Assembly (NCBI RefSeq): GCF_963678635.1
Contig: NC_087068.1
Span: 39,701,649-39,765,648, forward strand
Source of the DNA: Symsagittifera roscoffensis
Lineage: Eukaryota > Xenacoelomorpha > Acoela > Convolutidae
DNA: 64,000 nt
Direction of reading: 5' to 3'
Both the position numbers and the translations under genes were made by a program. Below are positions 46,521 through 58,681 of this stretch, piece after piece. Within the stretch, counting starts at the first letter, position 1, and every line of letters begins with the position of its first letter. The notes under the pieces are model-generated. The model did no database searches and was not told the DNA's origin. It was given only the letters and a program-made list of their open reading frames with translations.

Positions 46521-49500
46521 TCAATTAGAACTCCTTCACAATTATTATTTTGAACCCATCCATACTACACAAACGGCACAAGAAACTAACGAAATCAACA
46601 CTGTAAATAAATCCGATGAAAATGACAAAACAAAATGCATGAATACAAATCACATCTATCAAAATATACAAAAAGAACAACCCAAAGAAAAAATTTGGAC
46701 AATACCCTTTCTTTTAGAAAGTCCAAGAAACAAAGAATTTCAACCACCAGATCTTGAAATTGATTTTTTAATTGATTCAGGAGCAGAATCAAACATAATA
46801 AACATTCCCACATGGAATGAAATCAAAACATTACACCAAAAATTAACACCTCTTGCAACCTCCAGTAAACTAGCAACAGCACAAGGATCAACATTGGTAA
46901 ACTATGGAAAAGTTCAATTATTTCTTCTCTCCACAAGAACAATAGAGCAAAATAAAATTTTAAATAAACCATCTAAACAAATATTTCATATCACTGATAT
47001 TAAACACAATATCATTGGAATACCATTTATCTCTAAATATATACCAACAATCAACATCTTGAATAGTAAAATACTAATCAAAGATAAGTACACAAAAACA
47101 AAAGACACATCCCTAACATTTTTTCAAAGATTAAATAAACAACCACCATGCTTTTCAAAATTTTATCCAATATAAAACCAACAACGAAAACACCTGAAAC
47201 CACTATCAGGAAACATACATAATTTTTCAATAAAACAAGTTCACCAATATGATAAAAATCAAAATAACCAACAACTCTATATGTCAGACTTTGAATTCAA
47301 ACCTATCCATAAGTTCTTCAAAATCACAATTTAATCCATAAAATATTTGAAAAATACGAATTCAGATATTATTTCGTTACATGTATACAACAATACACCG
47401 TATCAAGTAACATTACACTTAGGACTTTTAGGATATTGCGAAACCAACGCTACGATATCACCAATGCATGAAAAAGCATACCGCGTAAATAATATACTCC
47501 AATTATTAGATATTTGTCAATCCACAATTCTTAATGAAGAATTATCCATAAATAATATAATAATTAATGAAAAAAGAAATACAGATTATTTCACAAAAAC
47601 CCCATATTTCAAACCTACATTCAACATAAATAACTATACAGAGGATCAACAGAAATTTTTAACAATGTTTAACTTCCAACATTCACAAATAACACAAGAC
47701 GAATTGATAAGTTAGCCAAACAGCTAATAAAATATTCATCAGTCTATGCAACATCCAAATTTGATGTTGGCAAAATCAGTTCATCACTACATCTCCCGTT
47801 AAAACCTGACGCAGTTTTCAAAAAACAAAGAGCAAGTAAAGTACCAATTCATTTACACGATAAAGTGAACAGATTACTCGATATTTTAGAACAATACAAA
47901 CTTATCTCACCGGTAAACAAAGAAGAACAACCAAAAGGTAACACATTTATCAACCCGGTTATCATCCTAGCAAAAGGAGAATCATTAAAAATAGTTCTAG
48001 ACGCTAGATATCTTAATTCACTAATAGACGAATCAAAATGCAATTGGCCTATTGAACCAATACAAGTTATTCTAACAAAAATAAACGGAAAATACTTTAC
48101 AACCGCAGATATGAATAGTGCATACAATCAAATGCCACTAGATGAACAATCGCGACGCTTAAGACAATTTGTTATTGGAAAGCAACAATACGAATTCAAC
48201 CGCCTATTCTATGGAATATCCAGCAGCATTTTCAGCTTTTATGAGCAAAATTTTTAGACCACTAATTCTCAAGAAAAACGCAATCACCTATTTAGACGAT
48301 GTTTTTATGCAATCACAGACAAAAGAAGAAATGTTTAAAGTTTTAGAACACTATCACAAAATACTTCAGAACGAAAATCTGAAGGCCGCCCCCGATAAAT
48401 CACACTTCTTTTTAACACGAGTTAAATTTTTAGGACACAATATAGAAAGAAAAACAATCACTCCATTAAAATCACGCATTGATGCTATTCAGAAGCTTCA
48501 ACCACCAACAAACAAAAAGAAGATCCAAGAATTCCTTGGAATGTTAAATTTTTTAAGCAAATACGTCTATAAAATGCAATTATACTTAAGACCATTCTAT
48601 AATATACTTAGACAACAAAATAATTTTGAATGGAACACAGAACATCAAACACGATTTGAAGAAATTAAAAAACTCTTAACTGAACAAATTTCGAATACAA
48701 TTCCAGATCCAAATCAACCATTCTATGCAATGTGCGATGCTTCAAATTTTGGCATCGGCGCAGCATTATTACAATCACACAATGGTACAAACAAAATGAA
48801 CCTTATATCAGCAAATTCTCGATTATTCACTCAAACAGAGCTACGACTCCCAACTCTAATGAGAGAATGTACAGCCATAATCTATACACTTACAGAATTT
48901 GATTTTCTGATACTTGGATCAAAACATCCACCAGTTCTATTCACAGATCACAAACCAATCATTTTTCTCTTTACACAAAAGTCCAACCCAAATCACCGAG
49001 TTTACAGATTTCAACTAATTCTAATGAAATTTCCAAACTTACATTTAGTTTGGACAGCAGTAAAAAATCTTGCATTACCAGACACATTAAGTCGAAATAC
49101 ACCACCTGAATTATTTACACGTAAAACTACAGTTGAAATACCCAAAATATAAAATTTTATCTTGCAGAAAACGAAACATCACCCCGACTAGAATGCAAAT
49201 ATGCAGTAAAAACTGACGTTGAACAATCACAGATAAATAATCTACAACACTTCCCACTTTATTTAGATTGCCAAAATAACCACTACGAAGTTGATCTACT
49301 TGGAACATCAACTTTCAAACCAATTCCATATTCACAATGGATAAAAAATAACACCCAACAAAAAAGAGTAAAACAACACTCGCATAAAAAGACTTTTTCC
49401 GTTGATTGAAAAAGAAAATCTAACTGATAAAATAAATTTATCAGGACCACAAACAAACGATTCAAAATACACAATAAATCAAGTTTTTGACCTCCATGAC

Positions 49501-49530
49501 CCACTTGACACAATTCCTTTATCTAAATTA
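46521..49530 (+). pseudogene. pol (PR-RT-RH): Protease, RT and RNase H, broken (copy C)
   Basis: Protease DSG at 46774-46782, continuous with gag. TAA stops at 47173-47175 and 47332-47334, a one-base loss near 47702, an 8-base loss near 48222 in the GISIGPAAF motif and a two-base loss near 49150 break it. RT retains TADMNSAYNQMP and YLDD (48289-48300); RNase H retains CDASNFGIGAALL and FTDHKP. Without these few lesions it would match copy A closely. Confidence 0.9.
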
Positions 49531-51316
49531 GAAATTGAAAACATTTTTCTCGCTTCAACAGATAAAATTACAATTAATACCTTGAAACAATATCAAAATC
49601 TTGACCCAGTACTTAGACAACTAAAATCATGGCACAAATATAAAACTAAACCCGTAAAGGCATATACCACAATTTTAGGAAATAAAACACTCCTCCGATA
49701 TTTTCGAAAATTTAATAATACAACAATTAATGAAAACACAGACCTTCTAGAATACCAATTAAATGAATCGACAGTTCCCTGTCTCCCTTTAAGTATGATT
49801 CTCATAGCTTTTAACATTTCACATACACAAAACATTAAAGGACGCTCTGGATCAGAGAAAACATATTCAAATTTCATACAAAACGTTTATTTTCCGAATG
49901 CACCAATTTGGATAAAAGTACTATGCAATGATTGTATAGTATGTCAGCTAAATAAACCTTATCCAAATCAAAAACAAATAGCACAAAAACAAGATTTTAA
50001 AGGACAAAGTTTGTACTTTAACCACCGTATTTCTTTTGATACAAAAGGACCAATTTCACCATCCTCCGAAGGAAACTCCTACATTATGGGAATTGTTGAC
50101 GCTTTACACATTATGTAGCACTTAACCCAGTACCACATTGTAACGCTTATTACGCTTACACAACACTTTATGAACACTGGATAGCCAAATTCGGACTACC
50201 AGAAATTTTAGTTACAGACAACGGTACAGAATTCATAAATAATGAAATCATCACACTATGTCATTTATATAACATCAAACACAAACCACGTACATCTCAC
50301 GCACCTTGGACAAACGGCTTAGTCGAAGGTATGAACCGTTCACTACAAGAATATCTTAGATGTATCATCAATGGAAATGATACAAGATACACCGAATGGT
50401 CAGCAGATGTAAAACTATTTCCCTTAGCATATAATTCACAAATCACGACAACTCTAGGAATGTCACCATATGAAATGGTTTTTAATCAAAAGCCACGCAA
50501 ACCAATTATGTTTACAGCAAACTCTCATAAAAATACACAAAGTCATTGTCAACCGAATAAAGACTCAATTTGTTATAACCTACCTTTACACACACATGAT
50601 GAAGATCATTTTCATCACCCACAGATTCTTAAATTAGCCTCCGGTACACACACCGAATGGATTTTAAACAGACATAAAAACACAATGAAATTTACCAAAA
50701 AATAACAAAAAAGTTGTTACAAAGGCAAAACATTAATGAACAAATAAATTCACGCTTTACACCAGCCTCCGATTTAAAAATTGAAACATTTGTTTTAATA
50801 CCCAATTGTAACACTCAAAAAAGAATTTCTAAAAAATTACAACCCCTTCGTAAAGGACCATACCAAATAATTGCCAAACCCACTGATATCACATATTAAA
50901 TCACCGACTCAGACCAAAAAGAAATTGTTCAACATCGAAACAATCTATTACCTTATTACCCAAAAGAATACGCACTACGCGAACTAACTCAATTATATTC
51001 TTTCACAGGTTTAAAAGTTATTCAAAATAACCCACATACAGAAAATGAAACACAAAACCAACATGACATTCATCCCGAAATCCAAAATAAAAAATCAACT
51101 ACAATAAAAAACAATACAAAAAAGCTAGATCAAAATATTCCTCAAAAAGAAAGAAAAAATAGAAAAATGACAGAAAAAATTATACCCCAAGAACAAATCG
51201 ACAAATCAGAACATAGAGAGTCATCACGACTTAGAAATCAACCACGCAAAAACTATAAAACATTCATCCCACAATCTAAAATATTAAAGAAAGTTGAATT
51301 TCAAAAACAGCTTTAA
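49531..51316 (+). pseudogene. pol (IN): Integrase, broken (copy C)
   Basis: Continuous with the RNase H frame: the codon that is TAA in A is GAA here. Zinc domain CNDCIVC and the three catalytic acidic residues are present. A one-base loss near 50103 (after VDAL), an indel near 50680 and a TAA at 50897-50899 break the frame. The basic tail ends KKVEFQKQL at TAA 51314-51316. Confidence 0.9.
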
Positions 51317-51903
51317 TTTTACAATTAATAATCTTTGCACCTCTGAAATATTTTGAACTTTCATTTTTCAAAATAACATGCTGACAGACACGCAGCGATT
51401 CTAGTTCAAAATTAGCCAATAGGATTCATCCAATCCGTCACCTTCTATAACACAAACCAACTAGACGTGAGATATTAAACTCCAGGCATATCTATAACTA
51501 TAACTTTGCGACCTCCAGGTCAAAAATAAGCAAACCATTCCAACTTGACAACTAAAATAAATATCACCATAATATCATAACCCTCTCTTATCTAATAACC
51601 CAAAGATCAACAATATTTCCCCAACTCAGACCTCAAATACCCGCCAAACAAATATGTTATATTAGCCTAAAGTAAAAGAACGACCATTTTAATTAGCCTA
51701 AAGTATCAAAAACTCAAAAATACCCCAGATCACTTGACAAATAAAAATAAAGAAAAGGAAGACCTCCCGATCACCATAAAATTTGCCCCCAACAATTTTT
51801 CACAAAACTCAACCCACTTGTCAAAAAACCAATAAATAATTAGACCACACTTGAAAATTGCCTCAAACAACAAAAAATATTCGATCGAGAAGCCATTTCA
51901 TAA
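51317..51903 (+). other. Conserved non-coding gap upstream of TM1 (copy C)
   Basis: No frame of note. TTAGCCTAAAGTA at 51662-51674 and 51693-51705, starts 31 nt apart as in copy A. Confidence 0.6.
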
Positions 51904-52134
51904 ATGCTCTTCTCTCGACCAGTCAACATAATTCTTAACATTCTCATAAACTTTTTAACGATATTTAAACTTTTAATCATATTTCTTTTTGATACCTTTG
52001 AAGCTTTTATAATAATCTTAATCATTTTTTGCAATATTTTTTTAATTTTCTATTCCATATTTGAACTATACCTCCAACTTTCAAAAGCTATTGACTATAT
52101 CCACAGGTACGATTCACAAAACTTATCTAAATGA
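51904..52134 (+). CDS. TM1: small membrane protein, 76 aa (copy C)
   Basis: Intact and equal in length to the copy A protein. A nearly continuous hydrophobic region (LIIFLFDTFEAFIIILIIF) is followed by the conserved end YIHRYDSQNLSK. The N-terminal third has diverged, whereas the second half is nearly unchanged. TGA 52132-52134 overlaps the TM2 ATG (52131). Confidence 0.65.
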   Translation: MLFSRPVNIILNILINFLTIFKLLIIFLFDTFEAFIIILIIFCNIFLIFYSIFELYLQLSKAIDYIHRYDSQNLSK

Positions 52135-52319
52135 TACGAACCACTTTTAGTAGAACCGATATTTTTTTATAATTTGTAATTTTTATAACATTTCTATCAT
52201 CCCTCATCTTGACAATATGCAAATGTATAAAGAAAGCAATCATCACATTCGCCCTAGCAACAATCATTCTAATTCTTTTTGTAGAAGAGTACTACAATAA
52301 ACATAAATTTTTTCACTAA
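52131..52319 (+). pseudogene. TM2 with one stop (copy C)
   Basis: Same length as in A; TAA at codon 14 (52170-52172) replaces a leucine codon. The remainder is conserved: two hydrophobic segments around CKCIKK and the tail EEYYNKHK. Confidence 0.65.
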
Positions 52320-53193
52320 AAGAAATAGATCAAAAACCATCAAAAATTGCTAACCAACAATCACACAGTCAGTCTTCACCGACATCATCCCAAGAAAACC
52401 CAACTCCACCTACAACTACCCAAAACCCCCAAACATCTACACGAATTTCTTTCCAAAATAACCCATATACCTTTGAAGAACGACACGCTCGCTTATCTGA
52501 ACCACTAGAACCAGTTCAACGACAAGCACCTTTAAGTGAACCAACATATAACTTATACCCAACACTACCACATGAATTAAGTAGAATACGAAATCTTAGT
52601 CAAAATCAAAATACAGTTGAAATAAATAGACAAATTATACATACTCGACGAAACAGAAATTTTCAAACCCCCCGAGTTCATTTTGATATACCCCAATCCC
52701 CATCACAAAGTACTCCAGAAAACCCCATTGGTATATTACCAGAAACCCCTACGCTTCTTTCACAACGTAGCACCTCAAGCCTACCCTCAGATTACTTAGG
52801 TTCAACACCAACATCTGAACAATTACGTGAAAATCCCTTTAACCCCCCCCCCCCAAACCAAACATCACGACTACCTTATTGGACAACACAATCATTCACA
52901 CAAGGTGAACCAAATTTAATCAATGATCCAATAGATATTTCTACGGATACAACAACATCCTCATCACTACCAGAAACATTATCACTACCGTCAACACCAT
53001 CAATAAGCCAGATTTCACCGACGCCTTTTACCTTAAATTTCCCAAATAACCTCGACGCTAGATATCGAGAACAATCATCAACAAATATTCCTTTAAGATT
53101 AGACTGGAATACATTCACAGCACCTCCACCATTATTTGGACAACACCCAGAAAGTAACCGACTCCACAACTGGGCACTAAATAGATTACAGTA
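52307..53193 (+). pseudogene. Pro/Ser/Thr-rich ATG-less frame, 3' truncated (copy C)
   Basis: Open without ATG from 52307 to a long C run (about 52847-52859), which shifts the frame; the expected protein continues in another frame to the deletion point near 53193. It begins inside the end of TM2. The conserved middle (YTFEERHARLSEPLEPVQRQ) is identical to the upstream extension in A, which supports true coding of the part before 1360 in copy A. Confidence 0.6.
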
Positions 53194-55297
53194 TGGACAT
53201 ATAAAACTAGATGAAAAATACCCATACAACGGCGCACACGGAAGATTAACTTATGACATACACGATAAACACTGGATACCGCACATTGGTATAAATAACC
53301 CATCAAACTGCAAAGCAGACACAAAAAATAAAGGATATCAAGAAATAATGTTTTTCGATTGAAAAATACACCTCGAAAAAATACAACTCACACGCGATTT
53401 ATCTGACAACACAATGATCTATCAAGGAATTAGATTACCTTGTAAAAACGGTAAAGGCTATTGTGACCCTACAACACGAACACAAGCAACAATTGTTTGG
53501 TTCCCCGAAGACACATGTACAACATTTCAAGTAGCAAAAATACACGCCCGAATGATAAAATTTCACGAAAAATATTTTATACAATCAATTCCATATGAAC
53601 AAGTAAATCCATCACGAAAACAAAGTTCTAATTTTAGAAACATTCACAATAAAGAAAATAAATTGACACGTTTTCAAGAAACAGAACTTGCATGTAAATA
53701 CAGAAACCCACTTCACAAAACACAATACTCCGAAATATTAGTTGAATACAAAAAAGGATTCGACATGACCACTGGAAAAATAAAAATCGACCCATATGCC
53801 ACATGTCATCCTATAAACGAAGGAACATCATATATACCAGTTAATTTTCAAAAAAATAAAGGTCAACCTGGTGGACATCTACAGCCCCATGACACTAGAA
53901 GTACACGTTTACAAGAACTATCACTAATGAATAGTACTTATTTCGGTAATATCCACTATGATATTCACTTAGATATGAAATTAGATTACACAATTAGCCG
54001 AATTTTTCAAGAAATGTCACTCTCTGAATTAGAAACACTTCATCAACTATGCGAATTAGAAAGAACACAAATCTTACAATCACTCGCGCTAGCAGTATTA
54101 AAAATACCCTACGCAGGATATTTACTATCAGGAAATAGATCAAATTTTTTAGACTACGAAGGAAACATTTTATGGTTTTATACCTGTACCAAAAAAGTAT
54201 CACCACTATATGTTTTTGAAGATAAGCGATGCTATAAAAGAATCCCTATCTTTTATAAAAATAAAGTACATTTCGTTGACACACTTCCAAGACGAACCTA
54301 TTTCTGGGATACCGCAGTTCCATGTGGATCAGAAAATAGCCACAATGTAGTACAACTGAACCCTGATGAAGATAAATATTACCTTCTCACCCCATACCCC
54401 ACATTAATGCAATCACTCAAAAAATTTTCACCAGAAAGGATTAGAGCTATTGCTCGAAACCCAAATATCGACTTACAATCAATTGGAATATATTCAAAAT
54501 CCGATATCCAACATCACATTAGAACACAACAATTCCAAGATTTACTAACACAAATGGACACTATACAAAGACAATCAATTGACCAAAACTTACGCAAACT
54601 TGCTGAAACCGCAGGATTTGCAGATATCTATACACAAGATTATAGCGGATATTTTAAAGACATTAAAGATTATATATATCTAAACGGTGAAAAATACCGA
54701 CCACAAGATATCTCACCTATAAATATTTTTAGCTTTGTTACACTAAAAAATGAAATTCTTGATTTTCTAGGATGGCCCTATTACATCTTAGAAAAATTGA
54801 CTATTCTATACGCAATGTTTCACTTTATAGGATTTCTTTTTTCACTTTTAAAAGGAATCTATAACACATGTGCTATACACACACAAGTCAATAGACAAGC
54901 AAGTGTAGCACGCATACTATTTGCAGGATTTTTTGGAATTTTTTTATCATCGATAAACAAAATTCTTCTTTTAGACGCACAAATAAAAGAATACAATACA
55001 AAAATAGCAACAAGACAGAACACATACGACGAAGAGCATAACCATGTAGAAATAACGCCTACAGCACCACAGTTACCAACCCTACCACATAACCATCCAT
55101 TATCCCTAGTCCCACGAAATTTTCGAAATTTAGCAATAACACATAATCCAAATTTTAGACCAACCATATCACAAAGTCCCATTTAACATATAAAGACACA
55201 TCATTCACAAGATGAAAATACATATGAACAAATAATAGAACAAACCCATACCACCGCTTTTCAGTCTCAAAATAATAATTTTTTTAGCCCACGATGA
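53194..55297 (+). pseudogene. env: Envelope glycoprotein, N-terminally deleted (copy C)
   Basis: Readable in one frame from the deletion junction near 53193, with TGA at 53360-53362 and a late TAA at 55184-55186 where B has CAA. The ectodomain is Cys-rich (LPCKNGKGYC, VWFPEDTCTTFQ, TELACKYR, YTCTKK, DKRCYKR, VPCGSE). Near the C terminus are two hydrophobic segments (ILYAMFHFIGFLFSLLKG and ARILFAGFFGIFL) and a cytoplasmic-type tail. After the late stop the frame stays open to TGA 55295-55297, overlapping the ORFX ATG. It would mediate attachment or fusion; the fusogen class is not assigned. Confidence 0.82.
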
Positions 55298-57102
55298 GCC
55301 GACAACTTGGATCCCTACACCGCTCAATTTCCCACCCAACCAACCTCAACACTCCAATTACAATAATTCCCCTTTTTGCCTTCCCGCCACCCGATTTCCC
55401 AACCAGTAATATAACATCAGGCATGAATTCAGACACTAATTCACATATTTCAGTTTTATACTCCATTTCACAACTCAATAATCCTAATATTGAAACCCAC
55501 TGATGAATTTGCAGACTCTGAACCATCTCCATCCAATAATTTTCAAACCAACTCCTCAGTTTTTTCAAAGCCCCCTTTTCAACCGATCCCACTAAATAAT
55601 CCACTCCCGTCCGTCTCTACTCCCTCTTATGCTTCACAAGTAACCCCAACCTATTCTCCATTTCATTCAGACCGATCATCCAATTCTCCAGATACTCCCC
55701 AAATCTCCCAAGAACTAGATAATTTTATCACCCTACAACAACAACCCTTCCACCTTGACACCCCCACTATAAATCAGATTTCATCCACAATAGAATCATC
55801 AAACCCACCTACCCCTACACTCTCTTCAGCTTATACCGCATCATTAGCACCATCATCCACACCCACCGAATCATCAAATAGCACTAATAGAGCTTATCGC
55901 ACTTTCAAAAAAAAATTCCCAAACCACCCATTTCCAACAAAACCAGGAACAGCCCGTGAATATATTAATCATCCAAATCACACTAACACGAAAGATTTTC
56001 TAGCAATCACCTTACCTTCATTTCCAGAGTATACTTTAAACACCCCCATGACACTAACGACACACGTAGTTTTGTAGATGAACATGTTTTAATGCCTACA
56101 CTTCATTGGACATCATATTATCATTTTACTAATCCCCTTTGCCTACCATTGTCTAATACTCATATCGATATAGAAAGAAATCAAGATATGCTATACCGAC
56201 TCACCACACCACTAACACATAGACAATTTATTTATATAGGATATAAAAAGTCACTAAAAACATACACTGCACCCCGAGCTAACGAATATACGCTAGAATA
56301 TTACGATCATAACATCATCCGAGCTAACCAAGACCAATTTTTAGATGATGATCTCTTCGCTAACCCACAAATCACAGAAAAATTCTTCATCAAAACACCA
56401 TATGTATTTACACTCAATATATTTGATCGCAAATTCGACCACGTCATTTCTGAAGCACTAACCGACATTCAAGCTTACGAAAGTTTTAAAGAAAGATTTC
56501 AATTATTTTCACTAACCTTCAATTTCTTTGCACCACATGAACGCGATTTGCACTGCTCACACGACATTATGTTACGCACTAAACAAACCCACATATATAC
56601 ATACTATCGTTACATACAAAATCATTTTGATCTGCATACTCCATCGAGACAACCACACCACCGTTTTCAGTTTATTAACTCTAAATACACTTCCCCATTT
56701 TTTCTTAACTTCACATATTGCATCAAAGATACTAACCTTCACGGTATTCTTCTCAATTATGATCCCATAACCCAAATGTATATTTTTTGTCCCATCACGA
56801 AGACCCTTAACGCAGAAGAATCCAGACCCTTCCTTATCCCACATGAATTTATTCAACCTATAGAAATCCCAATATTAGAATTCATCCACAACACTAAATA
56901 CAATCACAAATTATATAATCTCATCCAAAACACACCTTATGAGTTTGCAGTTGGCACTGAAGAACTAAAAACTATTAAAGCACTTCAATTGCTTTGGCCA
57001 CTGCTTCAAACTAAAAACATCATTCGCATACTAGCAAAATTACTAACAAATTCCGACATAATACACGACATCTTCCCCCACGGTTTTTTCCCCGACGACT
57101 AA
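55294..57102 (+). pseudogene. ORFX: unknown protein of about 600 aa (copy C)
   Basis: ATG 55294 through TAA 57100-57102, in three pieces separated by frameshifts near 55497 and 56050. The N-terminal third is P/S/T/Q-rich. The ordered part keeps NRAYRTFKKKFPNHPF, MPTLHWTSYYHFTNP, RANEYTLEYYDHNIIR, DLHCSHDIMLRTKQTH, DPITQMYIFCPITK and ends FPDD. B agrees over the whole length, and the conservation is at protein level through both sets of frameshifts. It is the last gene before the 3' non-coding region. I recognise no family; a second structural or regulatory protein is possible. Confidence 0.75.
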
Positions 57103-57105
57103 CAG

Positions 57106-57190
57106 GTAAGTATATTTTATACATATTCTTCACTAATAAATTCAAACTAAAACTAACCAATCTTTATCCATGTCTCATTTAGATTTTTAG
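57106..57190 (+). other. Probable intron after the ORFX stop (copy C)
   Basis: CAG before GTAAGTAT, 85 nt, and acceptor ATTTTTAG before TCTTC. Same location as in B. Confidence 0.55.
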
Positions 57191-58681
57191 TCTTCATCCC
57201 ACGATCATCTGCAAAAAACACAAAAGAAAAATAAAATATAGAAAACTCCTTCAAATTCTTCTAAGCTCTATTAATATTTTGCACTAGATAAATAAAATAA
57301 AATTCATACCAATGTAGTAAATTAATTTATAAATTATTTCCCCAAAAGCAATAAATTTAGTAATGATGAAAATTTGTAACTTAATTTTTCCCCAAAACTA
57401 GCAGTAAAATTGAAATTCTATGAAGTAAATTGATAAGACGAAAATGCAGTACTAACCTTTTGATAATTTCATTCACTCGCACAAGAATTCTATCCAAACT
57501 CGCACAGCTCGCCCACGAAGAATTGTTTAAATAATGAATTTCAGTTTCAAGTTTTCACACTCAACAACTCTAACACACGATAACAAGTTTCAAACTTTCC
57601 TTTAACCCGGTTGGAAAGAAATTATATACTAAACAAAACTAACCAACGCAGCTTACTAAACACCACAACACATAGAATAACAGCATGACTAAGAAAAGAA
57701 ACGGTACCCATGACTAACCAACGGTACCCAAACCGGATTAACCCAGTTTAAAACTGGATAATTTATTCTTTTGAAGACTATTATAAAGTCTAAGAAAGAA
57801 ATAATAAAACACAAAAAAGTCGAAAGACAAACCCATACCAAAAACAATTTGATTTTTGAAAAAAGGACACAACCAACGAAACATAAGAAAAACCACCACA
57901 AACCCGACATAAAACGTTCACATAACAGGAACTCTCACAGAAACCGCACGAAATCATACTCCCACTCCTGGCCTAACCAACCAGAGAGGACGTTCTGAGC
58001 ATGCTCTATAGCCTGCCTAACCCACCGCGCTACATCCAAGCTTTGTGACCACACTTCTATTTTTAATAAGAGGTACTCAAGGGTGAGTAACTCTTCAAAA
58101 TAACCAAACTAAAACAAAAAGCTTTTGTGAAAACAACTAACCAAAATCATAATTAAAACACTGAACTAATAAAAATTTTAGAAAATGTAAATTATACCTT
58201 GTAAAAGACGAACATCCAAAGGAAAAATGACCCCACTACACTCGAAAAAGAATGGCCAACCACAACCAATATGCCGTCCACAATCACAACTCAAAGGATT
58301 TAGAGTACGACTTGACTTCGCAGAAAAGGACTTCATTGAACTAGACCAATGACCACCTCGATGCTCAAGTATACGCACAGATCCGAGTAACCAGGCATCC
58401 CCTCCACGCACAATCTCCACGCCATTCCCAGACAAGGTCGAACACAAAAGAAGTTCTCTACATGAAACAGAAAAACCTGTCATAGCCAACCATTCTGAAA
58501 TCAGATTGAGTTTGTTGGGAAAACCCAGTCGTTGTCATAAGAAGACACAACGATTGATCCTGGAACTTCTCTAACAAAGAGAACCCAGAAGAATATGATG
58601 TTCGCCAAATACCAACGTCAATCATCCATCCTTTGAATTGCAGAAAGACAATTCTAAAAAACTCTGTAAGACCCGGATGGG
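57191..58681 (+). other. 3' non-coding region of copy C
   Basis: 1.49 kb with no supported gene. It includes the GC-rich block (57930-58060) and a well-conserved stretch at 58258-58367. A 103-codon antisense frame (58178-58489) is open here; its B counterpart has one stop, so it is noted only. The purine-rich GGATGGG directly precedes the LTR and may be the polypurine tract. Confidence 0.6.
57930..58060 (+). other. GC-rich block with direct repeats in the 3' region
   Basis: Matches 39430-39570 in B. The motif GGCCTAACCCACC occurs twice in B about 45 nt apart, and in C in slightly altered form. It stands out from AT-rich surroundings and probably folds. Confidence 0.5.

Noticed and set aside
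58178-58489. 103-codon antisense frame in the C 3' region
   Set aside because: The B counterpart has an internal stop and no start; no recognised motif.
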